From: Natrinema marinum
Lineage (GTDB): Archaea; Halobacteriota; Halobacteria; Halobacteriales; Natrialbaceae
Length of the DNA stretch: 64,000 nucleotides
NCBI RefSeq assembly: GCF_024296685.1
Contig: NZ_CP100763.1
Coordinates: 1,860,001-1,924,000 of the forward strand
Reading direction: 5' to 3'
Of this stretch, positions 26,046-34,117 are shown piece by piece; position 1 is the first letter of the stretch, and each line of letters opens with the position of its first letter. Under the pieces are notes generated by a model, which saw only the letters and a list, made by a program, of their open reading frames with translations, was not told the origin of the DNA and made no database searches. A program made the position numbers and the translations under genes.

Positions 26046-26244
26046 ATGTCCAACGACCGACCGACAGCCGAGGGACTACGACAGGGAATGACCGTCGAAC
26101 TCGTATAGGACGACGCGGACCGCAGTCCGAGGATTCGGAGCCGCTCGTCGGCGAAGACGGGACGGTCTACGGTGACGAGCCCGAGAGACCGCACGTCGAA
26201 CTGAAAGGCGGCGTCGGCCGCGTTCGGTCGTCGGTCACGAGTGA
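26046..26244 (+). pseudogene. decayed DUF2196 (YwbE-like) gene
   Basis: The start reads MSNDRPTAEGLRQGMTVELV, then TAG at 26106-26108 where the family has a Gln. One base later than needed, a different frame continues as PQSEDSEPLVGEDGTVYGDE and RPHVELKGGVGRVRSSVT, so one C has been lost near 26120-26122 (gcggac|cgcag). A second shift near the end (gtcacgagtga in place of a VTE-stop ending) places the original stop at 26242-26244. At least three lesions show the gene is dead. Family assignment rests on my recall of haloarchaeal DUF2196 proteins. Confidence 0.75.
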
Positions 26245-26266
26245 AAGGGGCGCATACTGCTAATTC

Positions 26267-26337
26267 CGTTCTTCAACCATAATCCGATATTGCACCGCAT
26301 CCTGGGCGTAAATACACATTTTTATTCGTTCTTCAAC
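26267..26337 (+). repeat. 11-bp direct repeat cgttcttcaac, copies exactly 60 bp apart
   Basis: Copies lie at 26267-26277 and 26327-26337. The first is followed by cat, and its extension cttcaaccat (26271-26280) is inverted as atggttgaag at 26367-26376, overlapping the alternative start of the next gene. A TATA-like ttttatt lies between. These are possible paired operator sites. Confidence 0.4.
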
Positions 26338-26392
26338 ACACTATCGGACCCATTCCGACACATTCATGGTTGAAGTGCAGAAATACGTGAGT

Positions 26393-26566
26393 ATGGCACC
26401 CGAAGCGACGTCGGTCGAACGGCAGGTGGGGGCAGCGAGCGAAGTAGTAGCAGCAGTCGACGAGATCGACGGACGGTCGCACCTCGTCATCGCCGACATC
26501 GCTCGAGACGACGCCTGGCTCGCCGTCCCCGAGTCGGCGGCCGTGACGCGTGAGGAGTGCCGGTAA
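26393..26566 (+). CDS. 57-residue haloarchaeal protein (DUF7556-like)
   Basis: Product from the ATG at 26393: MAPEATSVERQVGAASEVVA, then HLVIADIARDDAWLAVPESAA. The 'LVIADI..DDAWL.VPES' segment is a pattern I associate with a haloarchaeal conserved family (DUF7556-like, uncertain). An in-frame ATG at 26366 (MVEVQKYVS) would add 9 residues. Function unknown. Confidence 0.65.
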   Translation: MAPEATSVERQVGAASEVVAAVDEIDGRSHLVIADIARDDAWLAVPESAAVTREECR

Positions 26567-26580
26567 CCCGCTCCGAGCGC

Positions 26581-26585
26581 TTTTT
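26581..26585 (+). terminator. T-run terminator after the 26393-26566 gene
   Basis: A GC-rich stretch followed by five T residues lies 15 nt after the stop codon. Confidence 0.45.
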
Positions 26586-26633
26586 CCCGACGGACACCGA
26601 CCGACAGCGTCGGGTGACGCGGCGATCGGCGCG

Positions 26634-27260
26634 CTATCCCCGATCGAGGTACTCGATCGCCTCCGCGTCGGTTACCTGTCCGAAGTCCCGGTAATACTGA
26701 CCCACGGCTCGGAAGTTCGCGGGCGTCTGTAGGGCGATCACCGCGTCGGCCTCTCGCTCTAGGTCGCCGAGGGCGAGCGGAGAGCCGACAGGAACGGCCA
26801 GCGCGATCCAGTCCGCGCCGGCCTCTTGGACCTGCCGAAGGCAGGCAGTCGCGGTTGCGCCGGTCGCGACGCCGTCGTCGACGACCACGACGCGGTTCCC
26901 ACGCAGGTCCGGGAACCCTCCCGTCGCGCGGTACCGATCGGCTTTCTCGCGGGCGTTGTCGGCCTCTTCGGCGCGGATCTCCTCAAGGTACTCCGCCGAC
27001 GGATTCAGCCGATCGATCAGGTCGTCGTTGTACCAGACGCTGCCGTCGCTGGCGACGGCCCCCAGTGCCACTTCCGGGTTCTGCGGTGCCCCCATCTTGC
27101 GCGCGACGACGACATCGAGGTCGGCGTCGAGCGCGTCCGCGACCGGTCGAGCGACCGGCAGCGCGCCGCGCGGGATGCCGAGGACGATGTCGGCCCGGAC
27201 ATCGCGGCGCTCGAGTTCCGTTGCGAGCCGCTCGCCGGCGTCGGTTCGATCGTCGTACAT
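26634..27260 (-). CDS. phosphoribosyltransferase-family protein
   Basis: This 208-residue type I PRTase fold has the PRPP-binding loop VVVVDDGVATGAT at 124-136 and N-terminal VLGIPRGALPVARPVADAL, followed by VVVARKMGAPQNPEVALGAVA. This form (COG1926) is found in bacteria and archaea with unknown substrate; it differs from the Hpt and Apt purine enzymes. It has an inverted repeat over its promoter (27292-27310). It is adjacent to a UspA gene but transcribed separately. Confidence 0.88.
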   Translation of the reverse strand: MYDDRTDAGERLATELERRDVRADIVLGIPRGALPVARPVADALDADLDVVVARKMGAPQNPEVALGAVASDGSVWYNDDLIDRLNPSAEYLEEIRAEEADNAREKADRYRATGGFPDLRGNRVVVVDDGVATGATATACLRQVQEAGADWIALAVPVGSPLALGDLEREADAVIALQTPANFRAVGQYYRDFGQVTDAEAIEYLDRG

Positions 27261-27291
27261 GGTCTCGCAGGGAAGTACGACGGCAGCCTAC

Positions 27292-27310
27292 TATGCGTTT
27301 ACGTCGCATA
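27292..27310 (-). promoter_or_regulatory. inverted repeat at the PRTase promoter
   Basis: TATGCG-N7-CGCATA, about 32-50 nt upstream of the ATG at 27260. On the minus strand the inner arm overlaps the TATA-like gcatagt, so binding would compete with TBP. Confidence 0.45.
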
Positions 27311-27474
27311 CGCCGGGGTCGCCCGACTCCGGCAGCGTCGCGTATCCGAACCAGACCGTGCGCTCGGTGGGTGGCGCTGTGGACCGGCTCCGAGGACGTC
27401 CTCGAGCGGATTCCGGAGACGATCCGCTGCTCGGATCGCCGCGAGCGGACGGGACGCTCGGCCGAACGGTCGGG

Positions 27475-27915
27475 CTACCCATCGGGTTGCTCGTGGACGA
27501 CGACGACCGGCATCGGCGCGCGACGGACCACGATTTCGGAGACGCTTCCGAGCAGAACGCGGTCGATGCCGTGTCGGCCGTGGCTCCCGATGACGATCTG
27601 GTCGAAATCGTTCTCCACGGCGTAGTCGACGATCTCTCGAGCCGGCTTCCCCGAGACGACGGCGGTCTGGATCTCGCGGTCTCCCTCGGCGGCCGCCTCG
27701 ACGGCCTCCGCGAGCAGCGTTCGGCCGCGCTCCTGTGCCTGCTCGTACCCGGGCAACTCCGCTTCCGAACTGGCGAACGACGCCCAGTACCCCTCCGGTA
27801 ACTGAACGACGTGCAGGGCTGTGATCGCCGATTCAGGGACTTCCTCGAGCGCGTACGCGAGCGCCGCCTCGGACTGGGGTGAGCCGTCGACGGCGACTAA
27901 CGTCTTCCGTGCCAT
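27475..27915 (-). CDS. universal stress protein, UspA family
   Basis: This 146-residue Usp domain starts MARKTLVAVDGSPQSEAALAYAL. The ATP-binding loop is GSHGRHGIDRVLLGSVSE (G-2x-G-9x-G-S pattern), followed by VVRRAPMPVVVVHE. It is a cytosolic dimer in relatives, often multi-copy in haloarchaea. The ATG at 27915 is chosen because the Usp strand begins immediately after; the 5-residue longer frame is not needed. Confidence 0.92.
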   Translation of the reverse strand: MARKTLVAVDGSPQSEAALAYALEEVPESAITALHVVQLPEGYWASFASSEAELPGYEQAQERGRTLLAEAVEAAAEGDREIQTAVVSGKPAREIVDYAVENDFDQIVIGSHGRHGIDRVLLGSVSEIVVRRAPMPVVVVHEQPDG

Positions 27916-27995
27916 GCGCCACGGTACCACGGAACCGGGCTTAACGACTGTCTCACGATCCCGTGTCAGTCAGCTACGAGCGAACGTTTGGTCGA

Positions 27996-28658
27996 TCAGT
28001 CGTGTCGCCGCCGGAGTCGCCCTCGGACGATCGGCGTCGCCGGGAAGAGACCGAGTCGCAGCCGCTCGATCTCGAGGACGTCGAGCGCGTCATGGCCGAC
28101 GAACCGTTCGACCGTCTCACGGTTCAGTTGACAGCCGGCGGCCGCCCGCTCCCAGACGGGGTTCAGCCGATCCTGTACCCGCGCGCGCCAGCCATCGTTG
28201 CGGACGTGCTCTACGAAGCGCAGTTCGCCGCCCGGCCGCAGGACGCGGGCGACCTCGTCTATGGCGGCGTCGGGGTCGCCGATCGTACAGAAGACGAGAC
28301 TCGAGAGCACGGTATCGAAGGCGTCGTTGACGTAGGGCAGCGACTCCGCCCGATCGCCACGGAGGTGGACTTGCATGGGCGATCGCTCGGCCGTCGCCGC
28401 CGCTCGACGGCGCATGTTCGGATCAGGTTCGACCGCGTGGTACTCGAGGTCGTCGCCGCCGGCGTCGGCCACGTACGGTATCATCGCGCCCGTTCCCGCA
28501 CCGAGGTCGAGGACCCGACCCGAGAGGTCGGCCGCGAGGTACTCGCGGTGTGGGCCGAACAGGAGTCGATCGGGCACGAACCGGTCGTAAAGTGCCGCGA
28601 ACACCGGGTGGTCGATCCGTCGTTCCCCCATCGTACGCCGCAGCGTACAGTCTGCCAT
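27996..28658 (-). CDS. class I SAM-dependent methyltransferase
   Basis: This 220-residue Rossmann methyltransferase has motif I VLDLGAGTGAMIPY at ~49-62, motif II EYHAVEPDPNM, motif IV FDTVLSSLVFCTIGDP and motif V LRPGGELRFVEHVR. The C-terminal CQLNRET/VERF segment resembles UbiE/phosphatidylethanolamine-type enzymes. The substrate is unknown. A start at the internal ATG 28631 (MGERRID) is possible. It is divergent from the aminotransferase at 28805. Confidence 0.88.
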   Translation of the reverse strand: MADCTLRRTMGERRIDHPVFAALYDRFVPDRLLFGPHREYLAADLSGRVLDLGAGTGAMIPYVADAGGDDLEYHAVEPDPNMRRRAAATAERSPMQVHLRGDRAESLPYVNDAFDTVLSSLVFCTIGDPDAAIDEVARVLRPGGELRFVEHVRNDGWRARVQDRLNPVWERAAAGCQLNRETVERFVGHDALDVLEIERLRLGLFPATPIVRGRLRRRHD

Positions 28659-28804
28659 GGCGTTCTCGGTCCGACCGACGACGGCGGGACTGATACTCGT
28701 TTCTGTCGAACGGGGCCGTTCGGCGTTCGCAAACGCGATCGGCGCGTTCGATGCCGCCGAGCGTCTCGAGTGGTTTTATGCCGGGACCCCTCGGTGACAC
28801 GCGT

Positions 28805-29872
28805 ATGACCGATGATCGACTGCGCATGACCCCCGGCCCGACCGAGGTTCCGACGGCCGTCCGCGAGCGCATGGCAGAACCGACGCCCAACCCCGATGTC
28901 GAACCCGAGTTCTTCGCGTTTTACCGCGACCTGACCGAGAAACTCGAGGCGATCTACGGCGACGACGACATCGTGATCCTCGGCGGCGAGGGTATCCTCG
29001 GGCTCGAGGCCGCCGTCGCGTCGCTGGTCGAGCCCGGCGATCGGGTGCTCTGTATCGCGAACGGCCTCTACGGCGAGGGGTTCGCCGACTTCGTCGAGAT
29101 GGCCGACGGCGAGGCGGTGGTCTGTGACGCAGCGTGGCGCGAACCGATCGACCTCGAGCAAGTCGAGTCCCACCTCGCGGACGGCGAGTTCGACGTGGCC
29201 ACGATGGTCCACTGCGAGACGCCGACCGGCGTGCTCAACGACCTCGAGCCGGCTCTCGAACTGTGCGACGACTACGACGTGGTAAGCGTCGTCGACGCGG
29301 TCTCCTCGCTCGGCGGGACGCCGGTGCCGACCGACCTGATCGATATCTGTCTCGGCGCCTCCCAGAAGTGTTTCAGCGCGACGCCGGGGCTGACCGTCGC
29401 CTCGGTCAGCGACCGGGCTTGGGAGAAGATCGAATCCTTCGAGACGCCGTCGCTGTACACCGACCTCGAGCCGTGGCGCGACGCCGCCGACGAGGAGTGG
29501 TTCCCCTACACGCACCTCTCGGCGAACCTCTACGGGCTCGACGCGGCGATCGACCTGCTGCTCGAGGAGGGCCTCGAGACCGTCTTCGAGCGCCACGAGA
29601 ACGCTGCGACGCGGTGCCGCGAGCGGGCAGACGACCTCGGGCTGGCGCTGTACCCCGACGACGCGACCGCCTCGCCGACGGTGACCGCGCTCGAGGTCGA
29701 GGGACGCGCCGAGGATCTCCAGCGCGAACTGGCCGACGAGCACGATGTCGTCCTCGCGACGGGGCTCGGCGATCTCGAGGACGACGTGCTCCGCGTCGGA
29801 CACATGGGCCACAACGCGCGTGTCGACCGCGTCGAGCGGACGATGGACGCGCTCGCGGCCGTTCTCGACTGA
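28805..29872 (+). CDS. class V aminotransferase (alanine-glyoxylate/serine-pyruvate type)
   Basis: This 355-residue PLP enzyme starts MTDDRLRMTPGPTEVP, the fingerprint of this family. VSVVDAVSSLGG (160-171) is the cofactor region, and the Schiff-base lysine K188 is in GASQKCFSATPG. Relatives transfer amino groups between alanine or serine and glyoxylate or pyruvate; the precise donor and acceptor are uncertain. The ATG at 28805 is about 30 nt after a TATA-like ttttatg, supporting a leaderless start. Confidence 0.88.
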   Translation: MTDDRLRMTPGPTEVPTAVRERMAEPTPNPDVEPEFFAFYRDLTEKLEAIYGDDDIVILGGEGILGLEAAVASLVEPGDRVLCIANGLYGEGFADFVEMADGEAVVCDAAWREPIDLEQVESHLADGEFDVATMVHCETPTGVLNDLEPALELCDDYDVVSVVDAVSSLGGTPVPTDLIDICLGASQKCFSATPGLTVASVSDRAWEKIESFETPSLYTDLEPWRDAADEEWFPYTHLSANLYGLDAAIDLLLEEGLETVFERHENAATRCRERADDLGLALYPDDATASPTVTALEVEGRAEDLQRELADEHDVVLATGLGDLEDDVLRVGHMGHNARVDRVERTMDALAAVLD

Positions 29873-30109
29873 TCCGAGATCGTCGATCGGTATGTCGCGG
29901 TGGCTGAGAGAACTCACTTCGCTGCGAAGCGACGACGCTGTTCGCTGAACGGTTTCGGCGGTCGGAACCGAGCCGAGAACAATCACAAGGTTGTCACAGC
30001 TAGTCTGTCGGAATCGTGATTAGATATTGCCAATTGGAACGGTCATTCAGCTTCAATCAGTATTCCACAGACACGTTACGTTAAAAAATGCCGGCGGTCA
30101 ACACAAAAA

Positions 30110-30117
30110 TTATAAAT
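30110..30117 (+). promoter_or_regulatory. TATA box of cstA in an AT-rich 289-bp upstream region
   Basis: ttataaat lies in the most AT-rich stretch of the area (30080-30130). A start near 30138-30142 excludes the ATG at 30132 and leaves about 20 nt before the ATG at 30162. Upstream (29873-30080) I see short dyads such as acaa-gg-ttgt but no gene. Confidence 0.6.
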
Positions 30118-30161
30118 AACAATTAAGGTTTATGCACACCCTTAGTTCGCGTGGGGTTACC

Positions 30162-32012
30162 ATGACACAGGTTATATGGATCATCGCGGCAGTACTGGTC
30201 ACGTTTACCGCCGGCTACGTGGGGTACTCGAGATACCTCACGCAGTTCGTCGAACTCGACGAGGAGGCGGAGACGCCGGCACACAAATACGAGGACGGAC
30301 AGGAGTACGTACCATCGAAAAAACCGGTGTTATTGGGCCACCACTACTCGAGCATCGCGGGTGGTGCGCCCATCGTCGGCCCGATCACGGCCGGCGCGAT
30401 CTGGGGCTGGGTTCCTGCGTTGCTGTGGATCGCCATCGGGAACCCGCTGATGGGGGCGGTTCATGACTTCGTCTCACTGTCAGGCAGTCTCCGCCACGAG
30501 GGGAAGTCGGTCGGCTACATCATCGGCGAGTACGTCGGCGAGAGCGGGAAGAACATGCTGCTGTGGTTCGCGTTCCTGACGATCATCCTCGTCGTCGCGG
30601 TGTTCGCGCTGGTCGTTGGGATCGTCTTCAACGCGTATCCGGAGGTGGTAACGGCATCGTTCATCTACATCCTGCTGGCGCTGGCGTTTGGGGTGTACCT
30701 GTACCAGTTCAACGGCCCGTTCATCCCCGGGACGGTCGTCTTCGTCGCGGGCGTGTTCGCGGCCGTCTGGGTTGGGATCCAGTTTCCGATTGCGCTCTTC
30801 CAGCCGACTGCCGAGCGCACCGCGGATCTCTCTGTGATCGTCCTCTTGGGCGGCGAGGGATCGTGGGTGCCCGGCGCGGGTGCACTCGGAGCGAACACCG
30901 CAGCCTGGATTCCACTCGTGATGGTCTATGCCGCGATCGCGAGTGCACTTCCGGTCTGGGTGTTGCTACAGCCGCGAGACTACCTGTCGTCGTTCCTGCT
31001 GTATGCAGGCGTCGGCGGGGCAATCGTGGCGATCGTCGTCGGAACGTTCCTCGGCACGTCGGCCGAACCGCTCGTCATCGACAGCTCCATCGGCGCGTTC
31101 GAAGGCTTCTGGGGCGTCGATGCGGCCGGCTACGCGCCGCTGTTCCCGCTGCTGTTCATCACGATTGCCTGCGGGACGATCAGCGGATTCCACTCGCTGG
31201 TCTCCTCGGGGACGACCGCCAAACAACTCGACAACGAGACTGACGCCCGCCTGATCGGCTACGGCGGGATGCTCGGCGAAGGGCTGCTCGCCGCGGTCGC
31301 CCTTTCGACGCTCGCAGTGTGGGGCTTCGCCGATCCGGCCGGCGGGATTGGCGCCGCGCTGCCGAACTTCGCGTCCGGCGGCGGCCTCATCCTCACGAGC
31401 CTCGGCGTCCCCGAGACGGTCGGGGCCGTCTTCATGGCGCTCGTGCTCTGTAGCTTCCTACTGACCTCGACCGACACGGCCGTTCGTCTCGGTCGGTACA
31501 TGATGGAGGAGATCGTCGGCACGCCTGCGGGACGGACCGATACGGGACTGAACGCCGACCCAGCCTCGATCGCGCGCGGTCGGTACACGAACCCGCTCGT
31601 GCAGATCATCCCGGCGTACCTGCTCGTCGTCTCCGGCCAGTGGGTCGTCCTCTGGCAGCTGTTCGGCGGCGCGAATCAGCTGCTCGCGGCGCTGGCGTTG
31701 CTGACCGCGACCGTCTGGCTCGCCAACTGGGACGACAACAAACAGCTCGTCTCGACCGGCGTCCCGATGGCGATCATGGTCACGATCACCGTCCTCGGGC
31801 TGCTAATCTTGGTGTTCTACGAGAACCTCTACCTGAACCTGCTGCAGGGCGGGGCGGGATCGATCGAGGGGCAACTCTCGGCCGGCGTACAGATGATCCT
31901 CGGACTCGTCCTCATCGGCCTGGCGCTCGCGCTCGTCAGGCTCGGCTATCGGAACATCAGCCGCGTCCGCCGTGAACCCGGAGCACCCGCTGCCGAACCG
32001 AGCGACGACTAA
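30162..32012 (+). CDS. cstA: carbon starvation protein CstA (peptide/pyruvate transporter family)
   Basis: This 616-residue polytopic membrane protein has the CstA signatures near the N-terminus: VPSKKPVLLGHHYSSIAGGAPIVGPITAG, GWVPALLWIAIGNPLMGAVHDF and later GFHSLVSSGTTAKQL. About 14-16 helices are visible. Family members import peptides or pyruvate under nutrient limitation. The ATG at 30162 (MTQVIWIIAAV) is chosen on promoter spacing and because the first helix starts there. It is followed by a T-run terminator. Confidence 0.93.
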   Translation: MTQVIWIIAAVLVTFTAGYVGYSRYLTQFVELDEEAETPAHKYEDGQEYVPSKKPVLLGHHYSSIAGGAPIVGPITAGAIWGWVPALLWIAIGNPLMGAVHDFVSLSGSLRHEGKSVGYIIGEYVGESGKNMLLWFAFLTIILVVAVFALVVGIVFNAYPEVVTASFIYILLALAFGVYLYQFNGPFIPGTVVFVAGVFAAVWVGIQFPIALFQPTAERTADLSVIVLLGGEGSWVPGAGALGANTAAWIPLVMVYAAIASALPVWVLLQPRDYLSSFLLYAGVGGAIVAIVVGTFLGTSAEPLVIDSSIGAFEGFWGVDAAGYAPLFPLLFITIACGTISGFHSLVSSGTTAKQLDNETDARLIGYGGMLGEGLLAAVALSTLAVWGFADPAGGIGAALPNFASGGGLILTSLGVPETVGAVFMALVLCSFLLTSTDTAVRLGRYMMEEIVGTPAGRTDTGLNADPASIARGRYTNPLVQIIPAYLLVVSGQWVVLWQLFGGANQLLAALALLTATVWLANWDDNKQLVSTGVPMAIMVTITVLGLLILVFYENLYLNLLQGGAGSIEGQLSAGVQMILGLVLIGLALALVRLGYRNISRVRREPGAPAAEPSDD

Positions 32013-32028
32013 CGCGCTGCGTCTCCGG

Positions 32029-32033
32029 TTTTT
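32029..32033 (+). terminator. T-run terminator after cstA
   Basis: ctccggtttttatcg: a GC-rich stretch then five T residues, 17 nt after the stop. Confidence 0.5.
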
Positions 32034-32068
32034 ATCGACCGAAGCGAAGTCTCGAGAGAGAGAATCGA

Positions 32069-32677
32069 CTACTGCCAGAATCGCTTCGCGATCCGCGAAA
32101 AGAAGCCCTCATCGGGCGTCGTCACGTCGTCCCAGAGGGTAAACGCCTCCGCGGCGTCAGCGGCCTCGCTGGCGACGTGGTCTTCGGCGTCGGGAACGAC
32201 GACGACCAGATTCACCTCGTAGTGGCCGTGGTAGCCGAACTTCAGGAGCGTCCGATCGCGGAAGCCGGAGACGAACTCGCGGACCTCGTCCGATAGCTCG
32301 TCCGCCACGAGGACGAACGTGAAGTCCGTCCCGAAATGTTCCTCGTCGGGAACGACGCGTTCGTCCGCGAGGTCGTGACCCAGGTCGACGAGACGCTCGA
32401 GTTCCGCCACGGTGGGCCGCGTCTCGCGCCGGGCGAACAGGTACTCCTCGGCCTCGTGGTCGGCGTAGGAAAGCGCCGGATGGAAGAACTGCTTCTGGCT
32501 CCGCACGCGCATCTCACCGTAGAGGTCCCAGCGCTCGCCGCCGGTTCGGTGGTCCTTCTCGAGGTCGTAGTTGTACATCAGCCGGTCGGAGACCCGATCG
32601 AGATACTCGTCGTCCCAGTCGGGGACGGCCTCGCGGATCTCTGCCGGTAAGTCCGCCGGTGCTGCGCGCTCGCTCAT
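32069..32677 (-). CDS. conserved haloarchaeal protein of unknown function
   Basis: This 202-residue acidic soluble protein begins at the ATG 32677 (MSERAAPADLPAEIREAVPD). It has a predicted helical N-terminus with DRLMYNYDLEKD and a central KQFFHPALSYADHEAEEYLFA. A C-terminal alpha/beta segment reads FTFVLVADELSDEVREFVSGF and HYEVNLVVVVPD. No enzyme motif is seen. It is presumably an intracellular protein conserved in the group. Confidence 0.7.
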   Translation of the reverse strand: MSERAAPADLPAEIREAVPDWDDEYLDRVSDRLMYNYDLEKDHRTGGERWDLYGEMRVRSQKQFFHPALSYADHEAEEYLFARRETRPTVAELERLVDLGHDLADERVVPDEEHFGTDFTFVLVADELSDEVREFVSGFRDRTLLKFGYHGHYEVNLVVVVPDAEDHVASEAADAAEAFTLWDDVTTPDEGFFSRIAKRFWQ

Positions 32678-32871
32678 GACGTGGTGACGGCCGGTACCGG
32701 TCGTTCGCGCCCCCACGCCGGTTCGGGTTCGTTCGGTTCCATGGCTCGTTTTCGCATACCACCGGTTACCGTCGGGCTATCAAATAAGCGTCGGTGGCAT
32801 CGGTATCGCGCGAAACAAGGCGGGCGACAGTTTTTACTCGTCGGGACCGAACTAGCGTGCAAGAAGCTACC

Positions 32872-33096
32872 ATGGGTGGCAAACAGACCGAATCCTGCGG
32901 CCGATGCTCGATGTCGACGGTCGTCGATGTCGCCTCGTCCGGCGACGAGGACGACGAGAAGCGGCGAGATCCGTTCGCCGAGAGCGCGATCGAGATCGAC
33001 GACGAGACGCTCCGACGCGTTTCGCCGGCCGCCTGGGCCGGCCGCGTGACCGACCGGATCGACGACATCGGTCGCCGCCTTATCTACGGCCGATAG
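32872..33096 (+). CDS. 74-residue protein with an N-terminal CxxC
   Basis: Product MGGKQTESCGRCSMSTVVDVASSG, then an acidic segment and a C-terminal helix (VSPAAWAGRVTDRIDDIGRRLIYGR). One CGRC pair near the start could bind metal as a dimer. A TATA-like gtttttac lies about 40 nt upstream. Function unknown. Confidence 0.6.
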   Translation: MGGKQTESCGRCSMSTVVDVASSGDEDDEKRRDPFAESAIEIDDETLRRVSPAAWAGRVTDRIDDIGRRLIYGR

Positions 33097-33122
33097 CCCA
33101 GCGGGAACGTTCTTACGAGCGG

Positions 33123-33347
33123 TCACGACATCGTCACGAGATACGTCATCGCGAACAGCACGATCGCCGCCGTGGCGACGTTGACGAGACCGAACTCGAG
33201 GAAATCCAGAAACGCCAGCCCCCAGACGATCGTCCACGCGAACAGCGTCGACAGGACGGCGTTCATCGCGAGCAGCACGCGCGGGTCGCCCCGCGAGGAC
33301 GAGACGCCCGCCTCGAACCCCTCCCGTTCCGAGTCACCGTTGCTCAT
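33123..33347 (-). CDS. 74-residue two-helix membrane protein
   Basis: The ATG at 33347 gives MSNGDSEREGFEAGVSSSRGD, then two hydrophobic helices (VLLAMNAVLSTLFAWTIVWG; FGLVNVATAAIVLFAMTYLV). No family is named. It is convergent with the gene at 32872-33096, with a gap of 26 bp. Confidence 0.65.
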   Translation of the reverse strand: MSNGDSEREGFEAGVSSSRGDPRVLLAMNAVLSTLFAWTIVWGLAFLDFLEFGLVNVATAAIVLFAMTYLVTMS

Positions 33348-33483
33348 ACAGGGAGACGACGACAGCACCACTTAACTGTTCGCTGGCGGATCGCACGCCC
33401 GTTCGGTGAACCGGTCGAAAGCGTCGGGCCGACGGCTCCGGGCGGCGGTATAGCTCTTTGTCTCTCGAGGGAGTACGTCTCCT

Positions 33484-33798
33484 ATGCCCCTTCGAAATCG
33501 CGCTGGCGTCCCCGTCGATCCGGTCCCGTTCGTCGTGGTCGTCGGGCTCGCCTTTATGATCCTGCTGTCGTTCGGCCCGCTGTACGGCCAGGCGCTCGGG
33601 GTATCGCTCGAGACGGGAATCACGGCCTCCGCCGCGTTGTTCGTTCTCGCGGCTGCGGCAGCCTTCTACCGACAGGTGTGGAACGCGGATCCGGACGCGC
33701 TCGTCCCGTCGGCGCTGCGCGCGCAGCGGCTGTTCTACCTCATCCCAATTCTGACGGCGCTCATCGTCGCGCTCGCCGTCCCCCTGCTCGTCGGTTGA
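33484..33798 (+). CDS. 104-residue three-helix membrane protein
   Basis: Helices are predicted at ~14-38 (PFVVVVGLAFMILLSFGPLYG), ~45-65 (GITASAALFVLAAAAAFY) and ~82-103. A short Asp-rich loop (WNADPDALVP) lies between. The N-terminus is basic. It is a small integral membrane protein of unknown function, divergent from the two-helix gene at 33123-33347. Confidence 0.65.
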   Translation: MPLRNRAGVPVDPVPFVVVVGLAFMILLSFGPLYGQALGVSLETGITASAALFVLAAAAAFYRQVWNADPDALVPSALRAQRLFYLIPILTALIVALAVPLLVG

Positions 33799-33898
33799 GT
33801 TCGTCGGACTCGGCTTCGCGCGGCGAGGTCGGACGCGGGCCGGAGGGGGCGTGTCACAGTGGCCCATGAATTATGGGCGCGGCCGACGTACGGCCCCT

Positions 33899-34102
33899 AT
33901 GGGACTCATCGACTCGATGAAAGCGGCGCTCACCTCGCCCGCACCACAGAGTCGTCCCGACGACGGCTCGAAGGGTGCCTATTGGTGTGACGACTGCGAC
34001 GTTCGAATCAGGGACGTCGACCTCGAGGGGGAGCCGGTCTGTCCGGACTGCGGCGCGGAGATGCGCTTCGAGCGCGCGACCGGTCGCGACTGCGCGTGTT
34101 GA
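33899..34102 (+). CDS. 67-residue zinc-finger protein
   Basis: Product MGLIDSMKAALTSPAPQS...: a short amphipathic N-terminal helix, then WCDDCDVRI...PVCPDCGAEMRFERATGRDCAC. CDDC and CPDC form a zinc ribbon; the terminal CAC may add ligands. The ATG at 33899 is chosen over 33851, where the frame is Gly/Arg-rich. Confidence 0.72.
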   Translation: MGLIDSMKAALTSPAPQSRPDDGSKGAYWCDDCDVRIRDVDLEGEPVCPDCGAEMRFERATGRDCAC

Positions 34103-34117
34103 GACTGCGAACGCGGT

